A stretch of 64,000 nucleotides of DNA from Chitinophaga barathri (GTDB taxonomy: Bacteria > Bacteroidota > Bacteroidia > Chitinophagales > Chitinophagaceae): assembly GCF_003807585.1 (NCBI RefSeq), contig NZ_RMBX01000014.1:204401-268400 (forward strand), given 5' to 3'. Position 1 is the first letter of the stretch; each line of letters begins with the position of its first letter. The position numbers and the translations under genes are program-made. The notes below the pieces were generated by a model that did no database searches, was not told the origin of the DNA, and saw only the letters and a list, made by a program, of their open reading frames with translations. Positions 16,883 through 24,663 of this stretch are shown here, piece by piece.

Positions 16883-17752
16883 CTAGAGGTAAAAAGAAAC
16901 CATTTCCATAAATCCTTCCCCTTCCTCATAGAACAGCTCGTTGCGGCCGTTCAGCTTAAATTCAATGTCCTGCAGGGAATCCACTCCCGCTACATCGCCG
17001 CGTAATACGGAAATAAGGCGGAACACCTGCGGCCTGCTGTAGGTATAGAACTTCCCGTCTATAAAAGCTTCTATTTTGGCCTTCACCGCCCCATACATGG
17101 GCAGCGTATGCTCCGGGATATAATCTTCCGGCAACATGTAATCCATCACCACCACATTGGTCTTGTTCGGCGTGCGGAACACCTGCATCGTGTTCAGGAA
17201 AAGCTCATCCGGGATGTAATGGATAAGCCCCTCAAATACAATAATGGTGGGCTTATCGGGAGAATACCCCGCATCCCGGAGCTTATCCAGCAGATGCAGG
17301 GTATCTGTGATATCCGCCTGAATGAAATGAACAATGGATGGATCAGGCAAAAGCCTGTTGTATAACGATGATTTTAAATCAAGATGCGAGCTGTCCACCT
17401 CGTAGATGCCGCTGATGGCTGCGCGGTAGTTTTCCTGGAGCCAGAGGGAAAGCGGGTCCAGCCCGGCGCCCATGATGCATACCTGCACCGGCACGCCATC
17501 CTGTAGATATTGATCCAGCAGGTGACGGACGAACTTTTTGCGGTAGATCACTATTTCCGTAAAGTCTTTGAAGATCTTGCCGATCTCTCCTGAAATTTCC
17601 TGGACGTCCCCGAAATCGAGCATGGAGAAGTATTGGGCGGTAAGCCCCGAGGTGTAGAGCGGGCGGGCCTGTAACAGCACTACAGCAGCTGTGGGCGCCA
17701 CTTTGAGTTTTTGATCAAGTAGTTCCATCCTGTGTCCTTTATGGGTATACAA
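16883..17752 (-). CDS. LCM-type class I SAM-dependent methyltransferase
   Basis: This 289-residue protein is of the leucine carboxyl methyltransferase-like family (PF04072 type). A modified SAM-binding motif VCIMGAGLDPLSLWL is preceded by RKKFVRHLLDQYL, with the acidic EVDSSHLDLKS end of strand 2 and IVFEGLIHYIPDE. Bacterial members methylate small carboxylates or polyketide-type metabolites; the substrate is unknown. The start could be the ATG at 17752 or the ATG at 17728. It is a single gene on the minus strand, convergent with pdxA. Confidence 0.8.
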   Translation of the reverse strand: MYTHKGHRMELLDQKLKVAPTAAVVLLQARPLYTSGLTAQYFSMLDFGDVQEISGEIGKIFKDFTEIVIYRKKFVRHLLDQYLQDGVPVQVCIMGAGLDPLSLWLQENYRAAISGIYEVDSSHLDLKSSLYNRLLPDPSIVHFIQADITDTLHLLDKLRDAGYSPDKPTIIVFEGLIHYIPDELFLNTMQVFRTPNKTNVVVMDYMLPEDYIPEHTLPMYGAVKAKIEAFIDGKFYTYSRPQVFRLISVLRGDVAGVDSLQDIEFKLNGRNELFYEEGEGFMEMVSFYL

Positions 17753-17819
17753 ATATGCGCCGCGCGGACGATGAAGTTAACAAACTGCGCTGCATCCCGT
17801 TTTCAGTTATGGAACACGA

Positions 17820-18122
17820 TTACTTTCTTTTGCCTGCGTATAGATAAGATTGAATGGAATTAACGTATGCCTGGAATGCCGCTTCGCCTTTGGGCGTGAT
17901 CTTACAAATGGTCTGCGGGTAATTGTCGCGGAACTGTTTGATCACTTCGATATATTCAGCTTCTTTCAGCTTGTTGATCTGCACGCTGAGATTGCCCGCC
18001 GTAGCGTTTGTCTTTTCCTTCAGGTAGGTGAATTCCGCTTCCTGCTCACTGATCAGTACAGACATCACTGCCAGCCTCAATTGGGAATGTAATACCGGGT
18101 CCAGTTCTTTAAAGTCCATCAA
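17820..18122 (-). CDS. Winged-helix transcriptional regulator (MarR/ArsR-like, HTH_34)
   Basis: This 100-residue single-domain winged helix has LHSQLRLAVMSVLI, TYLKEKTNATAGNLSVQINKL (recognition helix) and the wing YIEVIKQFRDNYPQTICKIT. It is the last gene of a TonB receptor, TPR-like and regulator unit, separated from the middle gene by a perfect 12-bp hairpin. It probably controls that unit. A palindrome at the TonB receptor promoter (21044-21058) is a candidate binding site, which is inference. The effector is unknown. Confidence 0.85.
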   Translation of the reverse strand: MMDFKELDPVLHSQLRLAVMSVLISEQEAEFTYLKEKTNATAGNLSVQINKLKEAEYIEVIKQFRDNYPQTICKITPKGEAAFQAYVNSIQSYLYAGKRK

Positions 18123-18144
18123 CAGTTGTTTGGTGTTATGAAAA

Positions 18145-18173
18145 TTACGGGCAGTAGGTTGTACTGCCCGTAA
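18145..18173 (-). terminator. Attenuator or leaky terminator before the winged-helix gene
   Basis: A perfect 12-bp stem (TTACGGGCAGTA / TACTGCCCGTAA) with a 5-nt loop lies 11 bp after the TPR-like gene stop. On the minus strand it is followed only by TTTTC, so termination should be partial. This would lower expression of the regulator relative to the receptor. Confidence 0.65.
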
Positions 18174-18183
18174 AGTAATAAAA

Positions 18184-18831
18184 TTATTGGACCTGTTTGA
18201 TCAGCTCTTTTACATATCCTTCGCCCCAGTTTGGCGCGATGTCGCTTTCGGGTTTGAAAGTGGCGAATTTTTTCAGCGCGATGTCAAACATCTCTTTCGC
18301 CCTTGTTTTGCTGCCGCCAAATGCTTCAGGCGTGTACATCGCGCTCTGGCCTTTCAATACGAACACACGGGGATTTTCCGGGTTTTGTTTCTGCGCGGTT
18401 TCCAGCAGCTCTGCGGATTCGGGGCCGTATTTCATACCGCGGGTCATCGGGTCCACCCCAATGCGGGCGGATGCGATCAGGGAAAGGATGCAGGAGATCT
18501 CGGAATCAGGGCCTTTTAACGCCTGCGCTTTTTCGATATTCAGCACGGATTTGTCGATGATCTCGTCTGTTTTGCTTTTGTTTTCAGTCATAAACGCCTC
18601 GTTCACGCGGCAATAAGCGGCATAGTAATAAGGCAGCCATTGTGTCTTTTCGGCTTCCGCAATGCGCTCAAAAGTATTGGCCAGCTGCTGCATGCCGCCT
18701 ACGGTAAACGTACTGTTACTGTCCAGCAAAGCTACCTGCTGTTTCATGGCGCTTTTGTACTGGTCGCTCTGCGCCTGTACGGTAAAGATGGTGCCGGCCA
18801 CAGCCATTAAAGAAAAAAGGATCCTTTTCAT
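18184..18831 (-). CDS. Exported conserved protein, TPR-like helical
   Basis: This 215-residue protein has a 20-residue signal peptide (TIFTVQAQ). The rest is helical, with a conserved Bacteroidota block that includes ANTFERIAEAEKTQWLPYYY, then EISCILSLIASARIGVDP and NPRVFVLKGQSAMYTPEAFGG. The pattern suggests tetratricopeptide-like repeats in the periplasm. I do not know a function. It lies 20 bp downstream of the TonB receptor and is co-transcribed with it, so it may help receptor function or process the imported ligand. Confidence 0.8.
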   Translation of the reverse strand: MKRILFSLMAVAGTIFTVQAQSDQYKSAMKQQVALLDSNSTFTVGGMQQLANTFERIAEAEKTQWLPYYYAAYCRVNEAFMTENKSKTDEIIDKSVLNIEKAQALKGPDSEISCILSLIASARIGVDPMTRGMKYGPESAELLETAQKQNPENPRVFVLKGQSAMYTPEAFGGSKTRAKEMFDIALKKFATFKPESDIAPNWGEGYVKELIKQVQ

Positions 18832-18851
18832 ATTAGTCGGGTTTTAAGATG

Positions 18852-21008
18852 TTATTGTCTGTCGATCGTTTCCTGCCTGCGGTCTATACCAAAACTCATG
18901 AACATGCCCACAAAAAAGAAACGCGGCGCCATCGGGCCTACCATGTTTCTTCTCAGGCCGTCTGAAGAATAACGGAAACCATACTCCTGGTCGTTGCCCA
19001 GCACGTTCGTAATGCTCAGCACAAATACCGTAAACCCTTTCCCGATAGTGGTGAGATAGTTCACGTTCAGGCCCAGTGTGTTCAGCGTACGCGTGCGGTC
19101 CTGCATGAACTCGCTCCGGGGGCGGTTTGGATTGTAATACGGCCTGCCGGTGGCGAATGTATACGTGGCGCCGATATTCAGCTGCACGGAAGGAATATAA
19201 TGTTTGTACACCAGCGATGCGGTATGATTGGCGGCAAAGTCCGGCTGTACTTCGTACGGATAATTGAGGTAATCGCGTTTGGTGTCCAGGTAGGAGTAAG
19301 ACACCCAGTAGTCCACGTTCTTAATACTTTTCCGGTCCCTCCAGAACAGCTCCGCGCCTTTCGCATAGCCGGTACCGTTATTGTTGAAAGAAGGAACGGT
19401 TTTAAGCAGGTCGTGATATTCTTTGTAAAACACTTCACCCCTGAAGGTGAAAAACTCCGTTACGCGCTGGTAGCTGGCAATGTAGTGCGTAGCCCGCTGG
19501 TAGTTCAGGTCACGGAAAAAACGCAGGTACTGCTGCTCCGGTTTCTGGTAAAACTCGCCGTAGGCGAAGGCCACCTGGCTTTTCGCGTCCAGCTTGTAGG
19601 CAAGGGACGCGCGCGGCGCGATGTTCGCGGCTTTCAGCACGGAAGTATATTCAAAGCGGGTACCAAAGCGGCCTACAAAACGCGGCGTGAAATAAATATC
19701 CGCTTCCGCGAAAGTGGCGCTGTAGCTGTCCACATAGTCCGCGTGCATATTGTTCAGCGCGCTTCTTTCATCCGCATACTGGAACTCGCTGCCCACGCGC
19801 AGCATGGAGAACTTGCCGAGGTTTTTGCTGAGCACTGCCCTGAACTGAGAGAAGTCCTGGCGTGCGTTCACACGGCTGGGTTGCGGCGATTTGTTGATCG
19901 TGTCCATGTAGATCTTGTCGCGGTTTGTGCTGAAAGAGCTGCCCAGCTGGATGCGCCAGCCGTTGCCCAGGCTTTCTTTCCAGCTTACGTTCGTGTAAAT
20001 GTATTTGTTCTCGACCCTGAATTCTTCCTTTTCCCCCGGGTACTCCAGGCTTTCGCCGAGGAAGCCGAATTTGTTCCAGCTGCCGGTCACAAAAAGTTTC
20101 AGCATACCGGTCTTCGAGGTTTTCAGGCGGTAATTGGTGGAGAAGTTGAGGCTCTGGGGGGCTACCACGGGCTCCTGTTTCTGTTTTACCAGTTTAAAAT
20201 ACGGGCTGAGGTTCGCGTAGTCCACTTCAAAGCCGTATGCTTTCTTTTTATCGTTGGAAAGTTTGTCCACACCCACGCTGCCGCCGATGGTCATCACGCC
20301 GAGTGAATAGGATGAGCGCTCGGGCAGATCGGTGGATTCGAGGATCAGCGCGCTGGAGAGGCCCTGGCCGTAGAGCGAGGAATAACCGCCGCTGCTGAAG
20401 GTAGTGCCTTTAAAAAGAAAGGGCGAAAAACGGCCGCGGGCGGCAAAGTCCGGCATACCGGTGGAGAAAGGATTCCGCACCAGCATACCGTCAATGAAGG
20501 TCTGCGTTTCCGTACCAGTGCCGCCGCGCACGAAGAGCCCTTCTTTTTCCCCTACCTGCTGTGCGCCGGGCAGGGTTTTAAGCGCGCTTACGATATCGCC
20601 GTTTGCCCCCGCGGTGGTCACGATGTCCAGGGGTTTGAGCATGGTGTTTTTCTTTTCGTCGCTGGCTTCGAAGCTGCCGGCGGAGATGGTCACCATTTTC
20701 AGTTCGTTCACGGTTTCTTTCAGTACGAGGTTAAAGTCCTGGAGGGCGCCCAGTTCTGCTTTGATTTCAAGCGTCTGGAAGCCGGTGAGGGAAGCGGTGA
20801 TGATGCGTTCCCCGGTGGCGGAGGTGGTAAAGGAAAAACTGCCGTCTTTGGCAGAGGTGGTGCCGTCGTAGGAACCTTTAATGGCGATGTTGACACCGGC
20901 GAGGGGCCGTTTTTTGGCATCGGTGATCTTCCCTTTTACGGTGACCGATTGGGCCCGTAAAAATATAGGGAGAAGAATGAGGAAACAAATGGCAAATGGC
21001 TTGAGCAT
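18852..21008 (-). CDS. TonB-dependent outer-membrane receptor
   Basis: This 718-residue outer-membrane receptor has a signal peptide (to LRAQ), a carboxypeptidase-regulatory-like beta-sandwich (about 22-105), a plug domain (about 115-230, containing ALKTLPGAQQVGEKEGLFVRGG), and a C-terminal beta-barrel ending in the aromatic-terminated RFFFVGMFMSFG region. The last residues after that are unusually polar. There is no SusD partner, so it is more like siderophore or vitamin receptors than a glycan importer; the ligand is unknown. It is first in a three-gene unit with a TPR-like protein and a winged-helix regulator. Confidence 0.9.
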   Translation of the reverse strand: MLKPFAICFLILLPIFLRAQSVTVKGKITDAKKRPLAGVNIAIKGSYDGTTSAKDGSFSFTTSATGERIITASLTGFQTLEIKAELGALQDFNLVLKETVNELKMVTISAGSFEASDEKKNTMLKPLDIVTTAGANGDIVSALKTLPGAQQVGEKEGLFVRGGTGTETQTFIDGMLVRNPFSTGMPDFAARGRFSPFLFKGTTFSSGGYSSLYGQGLSSALILESTDLPERSSYSLGVMTIGGSVGVDKLSNDKKKAYGFEVDYANLSPYFKLVKQKQEPVVAPQSLNFSTNYRLKTSKTGMLKLFVTGSWNKFGFLGESLEYPGEKEEFRVENKYIYTNVSWKESLGNGWRIQLGSSFSTNRDKIYMDTINKSPQPSRVNARQDFSQFRAVLSKNLGKFSMLRVGSEFQYADERSALNNMHADYVDSYSATFAEADIYFTPRFVGRFGTRFEYTSVLKAANIAPRASLAYKLDAKSQVAFAYGEFYQKPEQQYLRFFRDLNYQRATHYIASYQRVTEFFTFRGEVFYKEYHDLLKTVPSFNNNGTGYAKGAELFWRDRKSIKNVDYWVSYSYLDTKRDYLNYPYEVQPDFAANHTASLVYKHYIPSVQLNIGATYTFATGRPYYNPNRPRSEFMQDRTRTLNTLGLNVNYLTTIGKGFTVFVLSITNVLGNDQEYGFRYSSDGLRRNMVGPMAPRFFFVGMFMSFGIDRRQETIDRQ

Positions 21009-21030
21009 ACAGTTAGATTAAATGGCATAT

Positions 21031-21058
21031 CAAAAGTAGACTAGTTTATAATATAAAC
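21031..21058 (-). promoter_or_regulatory. TonB receptor promoter with palindromic operator candidate
   Basis: The -7 octamer TACTTTTG (21038-21031, minus strand) lies 22 nt before the start codon. Only 5 bp further upstream is the perfect palindrome GTTTATA-A-TATAAAC (21044-21058), exactly where the -33 element would be. That position fits a repressor site, and the operon encodes a winged-helix regulator. Confidence 0.6.
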
Positions 21059-21191
21059 CTAACGATCTGTTAAAACCGGCGGGTAGTGAAAACAGGCTGG
21101 CATTGATTATCAAATAGTTTCGGGTGAACTATTAGGTAAACGGGGGCAAAAACCCGGTGAAAACGGCGGAAGGATCAGCGAAAACCTCGCC

Positions 21192-21303
21192 CATCCTCCG
21201 GCCATCCTCCGACCATCCTCCGACGATCCTCCGACCAAAGTACCTCAAACCCTTGCTACGACCGAACACGGTCGGAGGATCGTCGGAGGATGGCAGTAGG
21301 ATG
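21192..21303. repeat. 11-bp tandem repeats arranged as a 24-bp inverted repeat
   Basis: Four direct 11-bp units run from 21192 to 21235 (CATCCTCCGGC, CATCCTCCGAC twice, GATCCTCCGAC). Positions 21270-21293 are the exact reverse complement of 21213-21236 (24 of 24), and a degenerate further unit reaches 21303. The 33-nt centre contains its own small hairpin GACCG-AACA-CGGTC (21260-21273). There is no reading frame. The array lies about 160-270 bp upstream of the TonB receptor start site and beyond the atp terminator. Its function is unknown. Confidence 0.85.
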
Positions 21304-21447
21304 TCAGTAGATTAGTAGAAAGGAGAGTAAAGTATTTGTAATTGATTATGAATTTATTATCTCAAATACAGGTAGGCAGACCATACATTTATAAGAGTAA
21401 AACTGTTTTTTAGATATTTCAGGAAAAACGGGGCTTGGGGGGTACAA

Positions 21448-21477
21448 AAAAGCCTCCCGTTTGCGCGGGAGGCTTTT
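21448..21477 (-). terminator. Terminator of the atp operon
   Basis: The 12-bp stem AAAAGCCTCCCG / CGGGAGGCTTTT with a 6-nt loop is followed on the minus strand by a T-run. It lies 22 bp after the atpA stop codon and indicates that the operon ends at atpA. Confidence 0.9.
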
Positions 21478-21499
21478 AATATTGACAGCAAAAATGCTA

Positions 21500-23077
21500 T
21501 TAAGCGAATCTGGGTTTCAGTTCGTCTGCCAGGGCGATCATTTTTTTGATGCCATCTTCGGGCAGGTTGCCTTTTTTGAATTCACCCAGTACTTCCGGCA
21601 GGCGCACTTCCATTTCGTGTTGGAAGGCATCTTCGAAAGCGCGGATGTTTTTCACGGGCACTTCACGCAGCAGACCGTTAGTACCCAGGTAGATGATAGC
21701 TACCTGTTTCTCAACGCTGAACGGGCTGAACTGGGGTTGTTTCAGGATTTCCACGTTACGGGCACCTTTGTCCAGTACGGATTTGGTAGCCGCATCCAGG
21801 TCACCGCCGAATTTGGAGAACGCTTCCATTTCACGGTAAAGCGCCTGGTCCAGTTTCAGGGTACCGGATACTTTTTTCATGGATTTGATCTGTGCGTTAC
21901 CACCTACGCGGCTTACGGAGATACCTACGTTGATAGCCGGGCGGATACCTGCGTTGAACAGGTTACCTTCCAGGAATATCTGGCCGTCGGTAATGGAGAT
22001 CACGTTGGTGGGGATGTATGCGGATACGTCGCCGGCCTGTGTCTCGATGATCGGCAGGGCCGTCAGGGAACCACCGCCTTTCACGAGGTGTTTGATAGAT
22101 TCGGGGCAATCGTTCATCTGCTGAGCGATGTCGTCACGCGCGATGATCTTCGCGGCGCGTTCGAGCAGGCGGCTATGCAGGTAGAATACGTCACCGGGAT
22201 ATGCTTCACGGCCGGGGGGGCGGCGGAGCAGCAGGGATACCTCACGGTAAGCCACGGCTTGTTTGGACAGGTCATCATAGATGATCAGTGCGGGACGGCC
22301 GGTGTCGCGGAAGAACTCACCGATGGCTGCGCCGGCGAACGGAGCGTAGAACTGCAGCGGAGCGGGCTCAGATGCAGAAGCGGCTACGATCACGGTATAA
22401 GCCAGAGCGCCGTTGTCTGCCAGGGTTTTCATCACACCTGCGATGGTGGATGCTTTCTGGCCGATCGCTACGTATATGCAATAAACCGGTTTGCCGGCTT
22501 CGAAGAATTCTTTCTGGTTGATGATAGCATCCACGCAGATGGCGGTTTTACCGGTCTGGCGGTCACCGATCACCAGCTCACGCTGGCCACGGCCGATGGG
22601 GATCATCGCGTCGATCGCTTTGATACCTGTCTGCAGCGGTTCCTTTACGGGTTCGCGGTAGATTACACCGGGAGCTTTACGTTCCAGGGGCATTTCATAT
22701 AATTCGCCAGAGATGGGGCCTTTACCATCGATCGGTTCGCCGAGGGTGTTCACCACGCGGCCTACCATGCCTTCGCCCACTTTGATGGAAGCGATCTGCC
22801 TGGTGCGGCGTACGGTGGCGCCTTCTTTGATACCTGCGGAAGAACCCATCAATACCACACCCACGTTGTCTTCTTCCAGGTTCAACACGATGGCTTTTAC
22901 ACCGTTCTCGAATTCAACCAGCTCACCGGAGCGTACGTTGTTGAGACCATATACACGGGCGATACCGTCACCTACTGACAGCACGGTACCAACTTCTTCC
23001 AGTTCTGCGGAGGCGTTGAAGTTGCTCAGTTGCTGGCGTAATATCGCCGAAATTTCATCTGGCTTAATGTCAACCAT
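21500..23077 (-). CDS. atpA: ATP synthase F1 subunit alpha
   Basis: The alpha subunit of F1 forms the non-catalytic nucleotide sites of the alpha3beta3 hexamer. The 525-residue protein has an N-terminal beta-barrel region (GDGIARVYGL), the P-loop GDRQTGKTA near residue 173, and the signature-like region around SLLLRRPPGREAYPGDVFY. It is the last gene of atpBEFHA on the minus strand. The gamma gene, which follows atpA in many bacteria, is absent here, and a terminator closes the operon. Confidence 0.98.
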   Translation of the reverse strand: MVDIKPDEISAILRQQLSNFNASAELEEVGTVLSVGDGIARVYGLNNVRSGELVEFENGVKAIVLNLEEDNVGVVLMGSSAGIKEGATVRRTRQIASIKVGEGMVGRVVNTLGEPIDGKGPISGELYEMPLERKAPGVIYREPVKEPLQTGIKAIDAMIPIGRGQRELVIGDRQTGKTAICVDAIINQKEFFEAGKPVYCIYVAIGQKASTIAGVMKTLADNGALAYTVIVAASASEPAPLQFYAPFAGAAIGEFFRDTGRPALIIYDDLSKQAVAYREVSLLLRRPPGREAYPGDVFYLHSRLLERAAKIIARDDIAQQMNDCPESIKHLVKGGGSLTALPIIETQAGDVSAYIPTNVISITDGQIFLEGNLFNAGIRPAINVGISVSRVGGNAQIKSMKKVSGTLKLDQALYREMEAFSKFGGDLDAATKSVLDKGARNVEILKQPQFSPFSVEKQVAIIYLGTNGLLREVPVKNIRAFEDAFQHEMEVRLPEVLGEFKKGNLPEDGIKKMIALADELKPRFA

Positions 23078-23167
23078 TGTTATGCTTTTTTAAAAGAGTC
23101 GTTAAGGTTTAAACTAAATATAACGACAACAGCTTTGCGGATACGCAGCGGCTGCTGTTAAATACAA
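23078..23167 (-). other. Structured atpH-atpA spacer
   Basis: The 90-bp spacer contains a hairpin with outer stem 23128-23133/23154-23159 (AACAGC/GCTGTT) and inner stem 23136-23139/23144-23147 (TGCG/CGCA). Downstream of it on the minus strand is a weak -7-like TATATTTA. It could be an internal promoter, an mRNA processing site, or a translation-tuning element for the more abundant alpha subunit. Confidence 0.35.
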
Positions 23168-23728
23168 TTATCTGATCTCGGGCACGTAGATGTTCTTGAG
23201 GAACTGTTTCTTAATGTCCATCAGGTCGCGGAGCACAGAAGCGTCGAACAGGTTGTTGCCTGTCTCCAGTACAAAACCGCCGATCAGGTCGGGATTTACG
23301 GCTGTTTCCAGCTGTATCTTGCGCCCTGTGGATGTTTCTACTTTCTCGCGGATCATGTTGAGCAATGCGGGCTCCAGGGGAGCGGCGGAGGTCAGTTTTA
23401 CCTGTGTGATCTGTTTGATCGCATTGTATTGCCTGATGAACTCACCGGCTATTTCAGCCAGTACTGCTTCCCTTCCTTTGATCGCCAGCAGGCGGATAAA
23501 ACCAGTGGTAATACCGCTGATCTTGCCATCCAGGATGGCGCCCAGTATCTTTATTTTTTTATCGGCTTTAATTACCGGGCTTCTCAGCAAAGCCACCACG
23601 TCCGCATTGCTGCGGGTGATCGCCTGCAACAGCAGTATATCGCTGTGCACTGCATCCAGCTCGTTCCTCTCCACCGCCAGGTCTATCAGCGATTTAGCGT
23701 ATCTGGTTGCTAAACGGGGATTCTGCAT
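23168..23728 (-). CDS. atpH: ATP synthase F1 subunit delta
   Basis: The delta subunit (OSCP) joins the peripheral stalk to the top of F1. The 186-residue protein has the all-helical N-terminal domain (RLATRYAKSLIDLA at its start) and the C-terminal block GFVLETGNNLFDASVLRDL that identifies the family. It lies between atpF (22 bp gap) and atpA in the operon. Confidence 0.95.
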   Translation of the reverse strand: MQNPRLATRYAKSLIDLAVERNELDAVHSDILLLQAITRSNADVVALLRSPVIKADKKIKILGAILDGKISGITTGFIRLLAIKGREAVLAEIAGEFIRQYNAIKQITQVKLTSAAPLEPALLNMIREKVETSTGRKIQLETAVNPDLIGGFVLETGNNLFDASVLRDLMDIKKQFLKNIYVPEIR

Positions 23729-23750
23729 AATGTTTTATTCAGCCGGTTAA

Positions 23751-24245
23751 TTAGTTCATTTTGATTTCAGACGCCAGTTGACCGATATAGGCTTCCTGTG
23801 CTTTTTTGTCTGACAGTTCTTTGCGCAGTACTTTCTCCGCCACTTCGATCACTAGGTTGCCCACCTGGTTCTTCACTTCGGTGAGGGCCGCCAGTTTCTG
23901 GTTTTCGATAGCAACGGAAGCGTCCTGTACGATCTTTTTGGCTTCAGCCTGTGCTTGCGCTTTGGCTTCGCTGATGATCTGGTCTTTCAGCTCCTTCGCT
24001 TCTTTTAATATCTTGCTGCGTTCTGCTTTTGCCTCGGCCAGTACGTGTTCGTGCTCGGCTTTCATCTGTGCCATTTCCTCTTTCACGCGCTCAGCGGTAG
24101 CGATGGAATCTGTGATAGAATCTTCACGCTCCTTCAGGGTGGCGAGGATGGGTTTCCAGGCAAACTTCTTCAGGATCAGGAAAACGATAATGAAGATCAG
24201 CAGTGAAATGGAGAATAAGCCTAATTCAGGCATCAACAAATCCAT
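23751..24245 (-). CDS. atpF: ATP synthase Fo subunit b
   Basis: Subunit b is the peripheral stalk, anchored by one N-terminal membrane helix (residues 8-26, FSISLLIFIIVFLILKKF) and continued by a long charged helix that forms a right-handed coiled coil. The 164-residue length is normal. Only one b-type gene is present, so the stalk should be a homodimer. Confidence 0.95.
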   Translation of the reverse strand: MDLLMPELGLFSISLLIFIIVFLILKKFAWKPILATLKEREDSITDSIATAERVKEEMAQMKAEHEHVLAEAKAERSKILKEAKELKDQIISEAKAQAQAEAKKIVQDASVAIENQKLAALTEVKNQVGNLVIEVAEKVLRKELSDKKAQEAYIGQLASEIKMN

Positions 24246-24333
24246 ATATCAGTATTTAAGTTTTATTCTTTACGAATGATAAGAATTACTGCATCCATTG
24301 CCCTGTGCGCCGGATGCAGTAATAAGTTTGTTC

Positions 24334-24597
24334 TTACAGAACTACCGCCAGCAGACCAGCGATTACACCGAAGAGGGCAACACCCTCTACCAGCGCAGCT
24401 GCCAGGATCATGTTCGCACGGATGTCGTTAGCAGCTTCGGGCTGACGAGCGATGGATTCCAGTGCGCTCTTACCGATGTTACCTACACCGATACCAGCAG
24501 CGATAGCAGCGATACCAGCGCCGATTGCGCCACCAGCCTGTGCCAGACCTGTAGAAGCAGCTTCAGTAGCCTGCATTAAAACAGTTAAAAGTGCCAT
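24334..24597 (-). CDS. atpE: ATP synthase Fo subunit c
   Basis: This 87-residue hairpin protein forms the rotor ring. It has two membrane helices with the glycine-rich first helix (GGAIGAGIAAIAAGIGVG), the polar loop ARQPEA, and the ion-binding Glu in AALVEGVALFG. The residue after this Glu is Gly rather than Ser/Thr, so the sodium-binding signature is not complete and a proton-driven enzyme is likely. Confidence 0.97.
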   Translation of the reverse strand: MALLTVLMQATEAASTGLAQAGGAIGAGIAAIAAGIGVGNIGKSALESIARQPEAANDIRANMILAAALVEGVALFGVIAGLLAVVL

Positions 24598-24663
24598 AAT
24601 GAAATTGTGTATTTGAAATTAAAGATTAAACAGTTGTCAGTGTATGATGCCCGTCACTATTGA

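Noticed and set aside
21192..21303. CRISPR array
   Set aside because: Units of 11 bp are contiguous with no spacers and no cas genes are present.
21461..22702. Long plus-strand frame opposite atpA
   Set aside because: It runs through the atp terminator and mirrors a universally conserved gene.
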